Below, in pieces: positions 26,768 through 35,869 of a DNA stretch of 64,000 bases. This DNA is from Williamsia sp. DF01-3 (GTDB lineage: Bacteria > Actinomycetota > Actinomycetes > Mycobacteriales > Mycobacteriaceae). The notes under the pieces were generated by a model. The model searched no databases, was not told the DNA's origin, and worked only from the letters and a program-made list of their open reading frames with translations. The translations under genes and the position numbers were made by a program. Each line of letters begins with the position of its first letter. Position 1 is the first letter of the stretch. The stretch lies in assembly GCF_023051145.1 (NCBI RefSeq), contig NZ_JALKFS010000005.1, positions 2,125,733 through 2,189,732 of the forward strand, given 5' to 3'.

Positions 26768-27970
26768 TCAGCTGAACGTATCGTCCAGGGCCGCGGACAG
26801 GTCGGCGATGATGTCGGCGGGATCCTCGAGCCCGATGGAGAAACGCAGGTGCCCCCACTCGCGGAAATCGTTCGGGTAGTTGGCGACTCGCGCGCCTTCG
26901 GTGCCGACGTGCACGATGAGTGATTCGTCGTGTCCGAGTGAGACCGCCGAGGTGATCATCCTCAGGTTCGCGACAAACCGGTTCTGGGTGTCGGAGTCCC
27001 CACGGACGGCAAACGCCATCATCGCGCCGTGACCTCGACCGCCGAATTGGCGAGAGGCCAACTCGTGCTGGGGATGTGAGGCCAGTCCAGGATAGGCGAC
27101 GTAGGCCACCCGATCGTCGGCGTCGAGGAACTGCGCCACCTGCTCGGCCGAGGTGAGATGTCGGGACAGCCTCAGCGGCAACGTGATCGAACCGCGACTG
27201 ATCAACCACGCATTGAACGGCGAGATCACTCCTCCGACATCGACCATGGCATGAGATTTGATGGGATCGATCAGGCTGCGTGCGCCCACCACGGCACCGC
27301 CCATGGCGTCCCCGTGCCCGTTGTAGTACTTCGTCAATGAATGCACCACCAGGTCGGCCCCGTCGGCGAGGGGCCGATAGAGCGGGGGCGGGGTGAATGT
27401 GGAGTCGACGACGAGCAACGCTCCGCCTTCGTGGGCGATGGCGGCGACCGCGGCGATGTCGGTGACCTTGGTGGTCGGGTTCGCGATGGCCTCGACATGC
27501 ACCAGACGAGTGGTCGGGCGCATGGCCTCTTCGACCGCTTGCGGATCGGATGCGTCGACGAAGGTCGCCTCGATACCGTATTTGACCGGGAGTAGTTCGG
27601 TGAACAGCTTCCACGTGGCCTCGTAGGTGACGTCGGCGACCACCACATGGTCACCGCTGTTGAGATACGTGAAGAAGACCGCGTGCAGTGCGGCAACCCC
27701 CGAGGCCAGGGCAACTGCGTCTTCCGCCTCTTCGAGCGCCGCCAACTTCTTTTGCAGCGCAATCTGATTGGCGCCCGAGTTGCGGGTGTACAGCGGGATG
27801 TCGGTTCCGGACCAGCTGACGTTCGACGGGTCGTCGGGCAGGGCGTACGAGTTCGCCATCACGATCGGCGTGCGTACGGCGCCGGAGCCCTTGTCCACCG
27901 AGTTGCCCGCGTGCACCGCGCGGCTGTCGAAGGACAGGGTGGACGGGTCGTCGTTGTCGGGGCGGCTCAT
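26768..27970 (-). CDS. Trans-sulfuration family PLP enzyme (cystathionine/methionine gamma-lyase type)
   Basis: A 400-residue fold-type I PLP enzyme of the Cys/Met metabolism family. PLP is held by the lysine in VVHSLTKYYNGHGDAMGG. The phosphate-binding segment LASGVAALHAVFF and the aspartate in LLVVDSTFTPPPL are also present. Members catalyse gamma-synthase, gamma-lyase or sulfhydrylase reactions on homoserine esters, cystathionine or methionine; the sequence does not decide which. It is encoded nine bases downstream of a TetR regulator on the same strand. Confidence 0.85.
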   Translation of the reverse strand: MSRPDNDDPSTLSFDSRAVHAGNSVDKGSGAVRTPIVMANSYALPDDPSNVSWSGTDIPLYTRNSGANQIALQKKLAALEEAEDAVALASGVAALHAVFFTYLNSGDHVVVADVTYEATWKLFTELLPVKYGIEATFVDASDPQAVEEAMRPTTRLVHVEAIANPTTKVTDIAAVAAIAHEGGALLVVDSTFTPPPLYRPLADGADLVVHSLTKYYNGHGDAMGGAVVGARSLIDPIKSHAMVDVGGVISPFNAWLISRGSITLPLRLSRHLTSAEQVAQFLDADDRVAYVAYPGLASHPQHELASRQFGGRGHGAMMAFAVRGDSDTQNRFVANLRMITSAVSLGHDESLIVHVGTEGARVANYPNDFREWGHLRFSIGLEDPADIIADLSAALDDTFS

Positions 27971-27979
27971 CAGCTCAGA

Positions 27980-28558
27980 TTACGACGCGGGCACCGATGT
28001 CACGGCAATGGCTTTGCGTAGGCTCCGCAGTGTCATCGTCTGCACCTTCATGCGGGTGCCGGATGCACGATTGACGTGATCAACGCTGGCATAGAGCAGC
28101 GCCCACATCATGTTCACGATCCACTCCGCTTCGAGTTCGGCATCGATCGAGCCGTCGGATCGTCCGCGTTCGATGGCTTCTATGACCGTGCCGTCCGTGA
28201 ACGCGATGTCCTGATCATTCACCCCGGAAGCAAAGAACAAGACGGCGAGCACATCGGTGAGTTCGAAGTACTCCTCGCATAATCGCAAGATCGCTTCCAG
28301 ACCCGTGCCCCGTGCGAGATCGGCGCGCTCGCCGGCGTCCGCGACGGACTGCTCGGCGAATCGCGCAACCGCACCGAGCAGATCGGAACGTTCCGGAAAA
28401 TAGCGGTGCAACGTGGTGCGGCCGACTCTCGCGCGATCTGCGATTTCCGCGAGCGGCGCAGTGGGGGACTTGGCGAGTGCGGCCACAGCCGCGTCGAGAA
28501 TTGCCCGGCGAGTACGCTCACGCGGTCCGGACTCCTCGGCGGTTGAGGTCGCGACCAT
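27980..28558 (-). CDS. TetR-family regulator
   Basis: A 192-residue dimeric repressor. The N-terminal helix-turn-helix (TRRAILDAAVAALAKS, then APLAEIADRARVGRTTLHRY) is clear, and the C-terminal two-thirds is a helical ligand-binding domain. It is divergent from an ABC exporter gene, and a perfect inverted repeat lies between the two starts. It probably represses the exporter, and perhaps itself, until an exported compound binds. Confidence 0.9.
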   Translation of the reverse strand: MVATSTAEESGPRERTRRAILDAAVAALAKSPTAPLAEIADRARVGRTTLHRYFPERSDLLGAVARFAEQSVADAGERADLARGTGLEAILRLCEEYFELTDVLAVLFFASGVNDQDIAFTDGTVIEAIERGRSDGSIDAELEAEWIVNMMWALLYASVDHVNRASGTRMKVQTMTLRSLRKAIAVTSVPAS

Positions 28559-28631
28559 GACGTGAGCATAGTCGCGCGGTCATCAACGACGGGATGTCGC
28601 CGTACCGCGACGAACAAATGGGTTTCCAAAA

Positions 28632-28649
28632 TGGAACATGTGTGTTCCA
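28632..28649. promoter_or_regulatory. Probable TetR operator
   Basis: TGGAACA and TGTTCCA form a perfect 7-base inverted repeat around the spacer TGTG. It lies eight bases upstream of the exporter ATG and about 75 bases upstream of the divergent TetR start. Size and position fit a TetR dimer site that would block the exporter promoter. Confidence 0.65.
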
Positions 28650-28656
28650 CTTGGGC

Positions 28657-30468
28657 ATGGACAGTTCCATCGCAGAGAACAGCCCTCCCGCGGCGGCATC
28701 CGGTGACCTGAAGAACATCAGGGTTCTCGCCGGGTTCGCGCGTCCTCATCTCAGATCGATCGTCCTGGGGCTCGTGCTGGCGCTCAGCGGTTCGGTCACT
28801 GTTCTCGCGACGCCGATGGTGACCAAGTGGATCCTGGATTCGCTGGGAAACGATTCGTCGATCGTCACCCCGGTCCTCGTGCTCGTGGTCTTCCTGGTGG
28901 CCGGGGCGGTACTCGGCTGCGCGCAGTGGATCGTGCTGGGAACCGCTGCGGAGTCGATCGTCTACGACGCTCGTTCGTCACTGGTGCGCCGGTTGCTCGG
29001 GTCAACCGTTCCGTCGGTCCAGGCCCGGCCGGTAGGCGAGTTGGTCACTCGCGTCACCTCCGACACGGTGTTGCTGCGCGAGGCGGCGTCGAGCGCAGTC
29101 GTCGGGGTCATCAACGCGACCTGCGTCGCCGTCGGGACCATCGTGCTGATGGGTGTGCTGGACCTGATGTTGCTCGGGGTCACCATGGTCGCGATCATCT
29201 GCGTCGCAGCGGTGTTCACGGTGCTGATGCCACGGATTGCCAAGGCCGAAGCGCGCACCCAGGAAGCACTCGGGCATCTCGGCGGTGTCCTGGAAGGCAG
29301 TCTGCGCTCGGTGCGAACAGTGAAGGCGGCCGGAGCGGAGGATCGGGTCGGCGCGGTCATCGGCGACAACGCCGCTCGTGCCCGCGCGCATGCGGTGGCC
29401 GCGGTACGTGTTTCTGCCGGCGCCATGACGGCCGGATGGACCGGTGTACAGGGCGCGATCATCGTCATCCTCGCGCTGGGGGCGTGGCGCGTTGATGCCG
29501 GCTCGATGGAGGTGTCGACATTGATCGCGTTCCTGTTGTACGCCTTCACCTTGATGGGGCCCGTGTCGGAGTTGACGCAGAACATCACCGCGCTGCAGTC
29601 CGGGATCGCCGCAGCAATCCGCATCCGGGAGATGGAGAGCCTGGAGTCGGAGGTCTCGGCTCCGGCGGTGAAAGTCCTACTGCCCCAGCATGGTGGTGCA
29701 GGCAGCGGGGAAATCGTGTTCGACGACGTGACATTCCGGTACGGCGACGACCTGCTGCCCGCGCTCGACCGGGTGTCGGTCGAGATCCCCGCCATCGGTC
29801 ACACTGCCATCGTCGGACCGTCAGGTGCAGGCAAGACCTCGCTCTTCTCGGCGATCCTCCGCTTCATCGAGCCCAACAGCGGCGTTCTGCGACTCGGGGG
29901 CGTCGGGTATCCGGAGATGACGGTGGCAGAGGTGCGAGAGCAGATCGCCTACGTCGAACAGGAATCGCCGCTCGTACCGGGCACGGTGGGTGACAACCTG
30001 AGGTTCATCCACCCCGATGCCGATGACGACGAACTCGCAGAGGTGCTCACCTTGCTCAAACTCGACTCGACCATTGCCGCTCTGCCGGTGGGTGTGGACA
30101 CGCCGATCCGTGACACGGACCTGTCGGGCGGACAACGCCAACGGATAGCGATGGCGCGCGCGATGATTCGTCCCTCGCCCATCTTGTTGCTCGACGAGGC
30201 GACATCACAGGTCGACACGCTCACAGAGGCGGTCATCGTGGACTCGATCAGACGACGCGCCCACACGGGTGCCGTGATCACCATCGCCCATCGCTTGTCG
30301 ACGGTGCGACATGCCGACACGATCATCGTCATGGACGAGGGGCGAGTGAGCGCGGTGGGCAGTCACGACGTGTTGATGAAAACCGATGATCTGTATGGGC
30401 GAATGGTGCGAGCCGGCGGATTCGAACCCTCTCACGACGTCACCCGAACCGGCCCGACAGTGACGTGA
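28657..30468 (+). CDS. ABC exporter, fused permease and ATPase (MsbA/LmrA type)
   Basis: A 603-residue half-transporter that should work as a homodimer. The six-helix transmembrane domain (about 1-330) starts after a short acidic leader. The ATPase domain has Walker A GPSGAGKTS, Q-loop YVEQESPLVPG, signature LSGGQRQR, Walker B ILLLDEATSQVD and H-loop TIAHRLS. Two upstream in-frame ATG codons would place the operator palindrome inside the gene, so the ATG just after it was chosen. Regulation by the divergent TetR protein suggests drug or lipid-like substrates. Confidence 0.9.
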   Translation: MDSSIAENSPPAAASGDLKNIRVLAGFARPHLRSIVLGLVLALSGSVTVLATPMVTKWILDSLGNDSSIVTPVLVLVVFLVAGAVLGCAQWIVLGTAAESIVYDARSSLVRRLLGSTVPSVQARPVGELVTRVTSDTVLLREAASSAVVGVINATCVAVGTIVLMGVLDLMLLGVTMVAIICVAAVFTVLMPRIAKAEARTQEALGHLGGVLEGSLRSVRTVKAAGAEDRVGAVIGDNAARARAHAVAAVRVSAGAMTAGWTGVQGAIIVILALGAWRVDAGSMEVSTLIAFLLYAFTLMGPVSELTQNITALQSGIAAAIRIREMESLESEVSAPAVKVLLPQHGGAGSGEIVFDDVTFRYGDDLLPALDRVSVEIPAIGHTAIVGPSGAGKTSLFSAILRFIEPNSGVLRLGGVGYPEMTVAEVREQIAYVEQESPLVPGTVGDNLRFIHPDADDDELAEVLTLLKLDSTIAALPVGVDTPIRDTDLSGGQRQRIAMARAMIRPSPILLLDEATSQVDTLTEAVIVDSIRRRAHTGAVITIAHRLSTVRHADTIIVMDEGRVSAVGSHDVLMKTDDLYGRMVRAGGFEPSHDVTRTGPTVT

Positions 30469-30580
30469 TCCGAGTCCGCGACGACGGGTCTGGACAGGTC
30501 ACAAAACCACCGGAGGTAACACCGCTCTATTCGCCATGACGTCCGGTCCTCCCGTGATGGCGGGGCTGCCGAGCTGACCC

Positions 30581-31438
30581 TCAGGGAAGTAGGTTCATCC
30601 GTCGCGCTGCGACCACCGCTTCGTGTCGGGTGTGGGCATCCAGTTTGCGCATGGCACTACGCAGGTAGCTCTTCACCGTCTCGGGGCGTAGCGAGAGTCG
30701 CTTGGCCACATCGATGTTGGAACCGCCGAGCGATATCGCAGAGAGGACGTCGATCTCGCGGGGGGCGAGTGCCACATCGCCCGGGGTGTCCATGTCAGAG
30801 TTGATGATTCGGGCGAGGCGTTCGGACATGTCTCGCAGCCGGGTGCCCGCGCGGTTGTCGAGCGTTGCACCCAACTGGCGCAACTCGGCATGAAAGCTCC
30901 GGAGTTCCTCTGTGGCAACAGGATCGATGTGTTGCGGGATGGTGGCGACCGCGGTCATCATCGCCACACGTCGATCCACCTCGTCGCGGATTGCGATCTC
31001 TGCCGCAAGCCGTCGACAGGCCTCGACCACCGCGTCCGCGGTGCGCCCCCCAATGGGTGCGGCGTCGCGCCGAGCTGCGTACAGGACGGCGCGCGGACGG
31101 TTGTCCACCACCACGGGCACGGCCAGCACCGACCGCAGACCTTCGCCCAGAACCGGCCGGTCGTAGTGGTGGGTGATGGCGGAGGCGTTGCGGTAGTCCG
31201 AGACCGACGCCGGCCGCAGTCGGTCGACCACACGGCCGCCCAGCCCCGACGACGAACTCACGGCCAGACCCCGCAGCCCGTTGGTTCGGGTGCCGACGAA
31301 TTCGCTGAGGATCAGGGTGCCCGCGTGGACCTCACCGCCGAACAGCACCGGCGTCTCCGACCGCGTCGCCACCTGACGCATCTCGCTGCGTAGAGCGTCG
31401 GTGTCGCGTGGACGGAGTACGGGGGACGAGCTGGTCAT
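30581..31438 (-). CDS. GAF-domain LuxR-type transcriptional regulator
   Basis: A 285-residue regulator. The N-terminal region fits a GAF sensor (GLRSVLAVPVVVDNRPRAVLY is its conserved core). The C-terminus is a LuxR helix-turn-helix (LAPREIDVLSAISLGGSNID, then AKRLSLRPETVKSYL). AAGGGG ahead of the ATG supports the start. It is divergent from an acyl-CoA ligase gene across about 90 bases. In actinobacteria such GAF-LuxR proteins often activate the adjacent catabolic gene in response to an aromatic or acyl ligand. The ligand is unknown. Confidence 0.85.
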   Translation of the reverse strand: MTSSSPVLRPRDTDALRSEMRQVATRSETPVLFGGEVHAGTLILSEFVGTRTNGLRGLAVSSSSGLGGRVVDRLRPASVSDYRNASAITHHYDRPVLGEGLRSVLAVPVVVDNRPRAVLYAARRDAAPIGGRTADAVVEACRRLAAEIAIRDEVDRRVAMMTAVATIPQHIDPVATEELRSFHAELRQLGATLDNRAGTRLRDMSERLARIINSDMDTPGDVALAPREIDVLSAISLGGSNIDVAKRLSLRPETVKSYLRSAMRKLDAHTRHEAVVAARRMNLLP

Positions 31439-31529
31439 GTGTCACCCCTTTTCGGGGGTAGCGGGCGGACAAGTGTGACCTGGATCCTACTCGTGTGTGG
31501 AACGAGCAAGCGAGAAGAGGACTCCGCAG

Positions 31530-33157
31530 ATGAATGCCATCGATGACCGAGTGGCCGAGTTGCTGGCCCAGTACGACAATCCGGAGGCGTGTGCTGCCGA
31601 CCTGCTGTGTGATCGGCACCCGGGTGATGCGATCGCGTTCACCGTCATCGACTCCGCAGGCGCCGGAAATGTGACGTCGGTGGACCTCACCTATGGCCAC
31701 CTCCGGGAACAGTCCTCGAGATTCGCGGCGGCCCTTGCCGACCGCGGGGTGGAGCCGGGGGACCGGGTCGCGACGCTGATGGGTAAGTCCGCCGATCTCA
31801 TCGTTGCGGCACTGGGCATCTGGCGTCGCGGAGCGGTGTATGTCCCGCTGTTCACGGCATTTGCTCCCCCGCCATCGCGTACCGACTGCAGTCCAGTGGT
31901 GCCAAGATCGTCATCTCCGACCTCGACCAGCTGACCAAGCTGGCGCCCGGCGAGGACATGCCGGCCGACGCGCCGTGGCAGGTGATCGCGGCCGGCAACA
32001 CTTCCGACGACCGACTCCAACTGTCTGCGCTGATCGAAGCGCACACGTCTGACGAACCGGGTGCGTCCGCGGTGACGGTCGGCGGTGACGGCCTGCTGGT
32101 CGAACTCTTCACCAGCGGCACCACCGGCACACCGAAAGGTGTCCCGGTCCCGGTCCGTGCACTCGCGTCGTTCCACGCCTACCAGGAGTTCGGACTGGAC
32201 GTGCGGCCGGAGGACGTGTTCTGGAACGCTGCCGACCCGGGCTGGGCCTACGGGCTCTACTACGCACTTCTCGGGCCGATGGCATCCGGCACCCGAAGCC
32301 TGCTGCTGCACGCGGGATTCTCTCCTGCCCTGACATGGCAGGTGCTCCGAGAGTTCGAGGTGACCAACTTCGCTGCGGCGCCGACCGTCTACCGCGCACT
32401 ACGAGCGGGGGATGCGCCGCCGGAGAAGATCACTCTGCGCCGGGCGTCGTCGGCCGGTGAGCCGTTGACCCCGGACGTCGTCGGTTGGTCCACCGATGCC
32501 CTGGGAGTCGCGGTGCGAGATCACTACGGGCAGACCGAGCATGGCATGTTCATCGTCAACGCCTGGCACGATTCGCTGCGCACCGATGTACCGGCCGGCT
32601 CGATGGGACGGGCACTGCCGGGCTGGTCATGTGCCGTGCTGCACGAGGATTCGGATGATGTGGTCCCCGCCGGAACGCTCGGGCGGGTGTCGATCGACAC
32701 TTCATCCAGTCAATTGCTCTGGTTCAACGGCTATGTGAACGCGCCGGAGAAGACGGCGAGCCGCTACACCGGCGACGGCCGGTGGTACCTGACCGGGGAC
32801 TCGGGGGCGGTGGACGGTGACGGCTTCTACTTCTTCTCCTCGCGCGACGACGACGTGATCATCATGGCCGGCTACCGGATCGGGCCGTTCGATGTGGAGA
32901 GTGTGCTGGTCATGCATGACGCGGTCATGGAGGCGGCAGTGGTCGGCAAGTCCGACGAGCTGCGCGGCGAGGTACTCGAAGCGTATGTGGTGCTGCATGA
33001 TTCGGCCGAGCCCTCGCCGGAGCTCGAGGCAGAGCTGCAGCAGCTCGTGAAGAGGAAGTTCGCGGCCCACGCCTATCCGCGCAAGGTTCACTTCATCGAT
33101 GCTCTGCCCAAGACTCCGAGCGGGAAGGTCCAGCGATTCGTGCTCCGGCAGCGGTGA
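31530..33157 (+). pseudogene. Acyl-CoA/acetyl-CoA synthetase, split by a one-base deletion
   Basis: Two frames join to a 542-residue AMP-forming acid-CoA ligase. The N-terminal frame (MNAIDDRVAELLAQY to VPLFTAFAPP) stops soon after a run of five C at 31866-31870. Six would restore AIAYRLQSSGAKIVISDLDQ and lead into the second frame. There the AMP-binding motif LFTSGTTGTPKGVPV, DHYGQTEHGMF, YLTGDSGAVDGDG, the hinge region SRDDDVIIMAGYRIGPF and the catalytic lysine in TPSGKVQR are all intact. The substrate is probably a short or medium acid. The gene is dead as written, but an indel error is equally likely. Confidence 0.82.
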
Positions 33158-33174
33158 GAGACGGTCGGAGCCGA

Positions 33175-33675
33175 TCAGGCCCCTGAGCGCGCTCCACCGA
33201 GCGGCTTGGCAGATGGTGGCTTGGCGATCGGCAGGGCGCCGTGGATCTGTTTGGTCGCCTCGCGGACGATCCGTCTGGCCGAGACCCGCGCCTTGGCCGA
33301 TCCGTTGCCCGCCGATGCGATGCCTGCGGACTCACCGAGAATCGCCACGGCCAATGCGGACGACGTCCGGTAAGGAATGACCAACAACGTCGCGGTGCGT
33401 TTGAGGCCGGTCAGGCAGATGATCCGTTGGGCTACCGGGATCAGCGAGTTCCTGATGCCGTCGTAGTCGACGGCATCGAGATCCGGGAACGAGTCCGAAC
33501 GCGACCAGTTCACCGACACATCCCGAACCACTCCCAGCAGCGGATTGAGGGCACTGACCAACAACGGCAGTTCGTTGCCGACGCGGGCGGTCTCGGGCCA
33601 CCATGCTCCGTCGATGTTGGCGCCGCGCTCGCGGGCGAGCGTGAAGCGGATCGGCGCCGACATCGGTTTAGTCAT
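33175..33675 (-). CDS. DUF5994-like protein
   Basis: A 166-residue protein resembling the actinobacterial DUF5994 family, recognised by the early GANIDGAWWPE segment, the LPLLVSALNPLLGVVRDVS region and a middle LLVIPYRTS strand. The function of the family is unknown. No signal peptide or membrane helix is visible. The start follows the stop of a small upstream gene by two bases and has no ribosome site of its own, so translation is probably coupled to that gene. The C-terminal 30 residues are basic and proline-rich. Confidence 0.65.
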   Translation of the reverse strand: MTKPMSAPIRFTLARERGANIDGAWWPETARVGNELPLLVSALNPLLGVVRDVSVNWSRSDSFPDLDAVDYDGIRNSLIPVAQRIICLTGLKRTATLLVIPYRTSSALAVAILGESAGIASAGNGSAKARVSARRIVREATKQIHGALPIAKPPSAKPLGGARSGA

Positions 33676-33677
33676 GG

Positions 33678-33845
33678 TCAGCCACGGTCCGATACGAATG
33701 TGGATTGCGCTTCTTGGCGTTTTGCCTTCGGGTCGATCACGAGGTCGGAGAACACCGGTTGAGGGATGTCGCCCGACGGGGCTGCCTTGTGCGAGTCATC
33801 AGAATGGCTCAATTCGCGGTGCGAGAAAAGGTCTCGATCCTGCAT
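33678..33845 (-). CDS. Small hydrophilic protein upstream of the DUF5994-like gene
   Basis: A 55-residue frame starting MQDRDLFSHRELSHSDDSHK, polar and rich in Asp and Ser, with no recognisable domain. The weak purine stretch AGAAAGAAGA precedes its ATG. The main support is that its stop is two bases from the start of the next gene, which otherwise lacks a ribosome binding site. It may be a real small protein or a translated leader. Confidence 0.45.
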   Translation of the reverse strand: MQDRDLFSHRELSHSDDSHKAAPSGDIPQPVFSDLVIDPKAKRQEAQSTFVSDRG

Positions 33846-34344
33846 GTTTGTCTTCTTTCTGGTGTGAGTGCCGATTGTGTGGCGCTCGAGTGTGTGGGCC
33901 GCGGCGAGGGGAATGAATCCATCGGTCGCCGTCGGCGGTGAAGCATTGAACACGATCTGCGAGACGAGCCGGGCATCCGGCTGCGATCTAGGGAGTGAAC
34001 GAGCGGTGTATCGGTTCCAGGTCTGCTACCCGACACCGCAGCGGTATGGATCGGCCTTTCGTAGCCGCTAGCCATTTCATGCCGCTCACCTGGGCTGATG
34101 GCCCATTCCGACGCCTTCTCAGGCCAGGTGGAGAGACGGCGGCCGGTGGATGTTCGAGCACGAACAGCGTTCGTAATGTGTCCGACGTCTCTAGTGTACG
34201 GGTACCCCGGCCACAAACGCGGTTGTGGGGCTCGCCTGTCGGCCCGAGCAGTTCACCTGCATGTGTCGCAGTAGACGCGCGCCGCGCGTTGACGATGAAC
34301 AAAAGGGGAGAAAGATGGTCGGGGGACGCGAAAAAGGAGGTTCA
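33846..34344. other. Divergent intergenic region upstream of the universal stress protein gene
   Basis: About 500 bases without a confident gene separate the small leftward gene from the rightward stress-protein gene. The dyad ACGAAC-AGC-GTTCGT lies at 34160-34174, and GTTCG at 34152-34156 makes an alternating array with it. No match to the dormancy (DosR) box was seen. Leftward and rightward frames here have no supporting features. Confidence 0.5.
34160..34174. promoter_or_regulatory. 15-base dyad, possible operator
   Basis: A perfect 6-base inverted repeat ACGAAC/GTTCGT around a 3-base centre, about 170 bases upstream of the stress-protein start. It resembles the actinobacterial SOS box (CGAAC-N4-GTTCG), but the spacer is one base short, so LexA binding is not claimed. 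Confidence 0.35.
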
Positions 34345-35220
34345 ATGGTGAGCTCGACAATTGTTGTCGGAATCGATGGATCGGAGTCTGCCCTCGAGGC
34401 AGCCGTGTGGGCGGCAAAAGCCGCCGGGCGACAGGGAAAGTCGTTGACGATCCTGGCCGCCTATGAGACGCAGGCCGCGGCGTACGCGCCGGCATTGGTG
34501 ATCCCGCAGGACGTCATCGACATCATCCGCAAGGAAGCGGAAGAGAACGTACACAAGGCAGCAGCGAAGGCGCGTGAGGTGGCTCCGTCCGTCGACGTGA
34601 CCGGAAAGGTCGTCGAGGGCCGACCCAGCCCCGTGTTGATCGACGCCTCGCACGATGCGGCGCTGGTGGTCGTGGGCAGCCGTGGCCTCGGGGGAGTTCG
34701 TGGACTGTTCCTCGGGTCGGTCGGTGTGGATGTCGCGGCTCACGCGACGAGCCCGGTTGTCGTATACGCGGGCCCGGGTGGCCCCGGCCCGGTGGTGGTC
34801 GGAATCGACGGGTCGGAGTTGAGCGAGGCCGCACTGTCTGCCGCCTTCGAGCAGGCATCCCAGCTCGGGACAAAGCTCAAGGTGGTGCACACCTGGACAG
34901 ACCTCGCATCGGACGCACTGAACGGGTACGGACTCGATGCGGACCAGTTGCAGCGGCTCGCCGACGAAGCCCACGAAGTCGTCGCCGAGCGCATTGCCGG
35001 ATTCGGCAGCGATTACCCGGACGTCGAGATCGAACGCGTCGTGGTGCCGGACGGCCCTGCCAACCAACTGATCGAACATGCCACCGACGCTCAGTTGCTC
35101 GTGGTGGGTAGTCGCGGCCGAGGCGGGTTCCGCGGGCTGCTGCTCGGTTCGACCAGTCAGGCCGTACTGCACAAGGCAACGTGTCCGGTGCTGGTGGTCA
35201 AGCCGGCGCGTTCGAAGTAG
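34345..35220 (+). CDS. Universal stress protein with two tandem Usp domains
   Basis: A 291-residue cytosolic protein with two Usp domains (about 1-145 and 150-290). Each carries the ATP-binding pattern G-x2-G-x9-G-S/T: VVGSRGLGGVRGLFLGS in the first, and VVGSRGRGGFRGLLLGS in the second, followed by VLHKATCPVLVV. The first domain opens with STIVVGIDGSESALEAA. The start was set by AAAGGAGG four bases before the ATG. Such proteins bind ATP and are made under hypoxia, stationary phase or other stress. The long upstream region suggests its own regulated promoter. Confidence 0.92.
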   Translation: MVSSTIVVGIDGSESALEAAVWAAKAAGRQGKSLTILAAYETQAAAYAPALVIPQDVIDIIRKEAEENVHKAAAKAREVAPSVDVTGKVVEGRPSPVLIDASHDAALVVVGSRGLGGVRGLFLGSVGVDVAAHATSPVVVYAGPGGPGPVVVGIDGSELSEAALSAAFEQASQLGTKLKVVHTWTDLASDALNGYGLDADQLQRLADEAHEVVAERIAGFGSDYPDVEIERVVVPDGPANQLIEHATDAQLLVVGSRGRGGFRGLLLGSTSQAVLHKATCPVLVVKPARSK

Positions 35221-35323
35221 TCCTCTCACCCCGGCGGTCGGACTCCGAGGTTCATCGTCTCTTTGCCGCGCGGTGGCGAAAACCCGTGGCAGATGTGGTG
35301 ATCTGGGCCTAACGTGTGCAGCT

Positions 35324-35854
35324 GTGCAGGTCATCTTCCGTAGAACAGGTCAGCGGCAATATGCCGTCGAAGTGCGTCGTCAGTACGCCGACGATGTGGT
35401 GATGAAGCCCGCCCCCGGGTACGACGACCATCTGCCCCATGACCTCATCCACCTTCTGGTGGAACGTCATTGGCGGATACAGGACGGCATCTTCGGGCAA
35501 TTGGCAGCCGGCGGTGACGCGCACACCTTCGTGCCCCTCGATGCCCAGCGTGACAAACGATGGGCGAAGCGAAGTGCGAAACGGAACGCGGCCGCCGGAC
35601 ACGGTGTTCAGCGCTCGGAGTCGCTGGCTTTTGTCATCCATGTGCGGTGGCACCAGCGTCATGACGGACATCTGGTGCCACCGCGGCTGGATGATCGGAT
35701 CGAGATCGCCGGCGCCACCGCGCGCCAGATCGACGACTGCCTCACCGAAGCCGACGGCCTGGCCCGCCGCTGGCGGCAGCTCGGCGTCGGCGGCGAACTG
35801 CAGTTCGATTGGCCGTGGCCCGAGCGCGGTCGGGTGAGGCGCGCCGTCGCCTAG
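35324..35854 (+). CDS. Conserved hypothetical protein
   Basis: A 176-residue soluble protein with no domain I can name. It begins VQVIFRRTGQRQYAVEVRR and has a charged segment GYDDHLPHDLIHLLVERHWR, then a basic middle and a C-terminus rich in Trp and Arg. The His-rich LPHDLIHLLVE stretch might bind a metal, but this is a guess. The GTG start is the only reasonable one after the previous gene. It is convergent with the DHA2 exporter gene. Confidence 0.55.
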   Translation: MQVIFRRTGQRQYAVEVRRQYADDVVMKPAPGYDDHLPHDLIHLLVERHWRIQDGIFGQLAAGGDAHTFVPLDAQRDKRWAKRSAKRNAAAGHGVQRSESLAFVIHVRWHQRHDGHLVPPRLDDRIEIAGATARQIDDCLTEADGLARRWRQLGVGGELQFDWPWPERGRVRRAVA

Positions 35855-35869
35855 AGGTGTTCAGACCGC

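Noticed and set aside
30418-30431. GGATTCGAACCCTC, resembling a tRNA T-arm
   Set aside because: It encodes the C-terminus of the ABC exporter and the flanks cannot form the other tRNA arms on either strand.
31439-31529. CCCC-TTTTC-GGGG hairpin as a terminator
   Set aside because: It lies directly upstream of two divergent starts and part of it is the ribosome binding site of the LuxR gene.
34160-34174. LexA/SOS box
   Set aside because: The CGAAC and GTTCG halves are separated by three bases, not the four of the actinobacterial consensus, and the downstream gene is a stress protein rather than a repair gene.
33988-34302. 104-codon leftward frame in the region upstream of the stress protein
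   Set aside because: Composition is Arg-rich as expected of a shadow frame, no ribosome site, and no recognisable motif.
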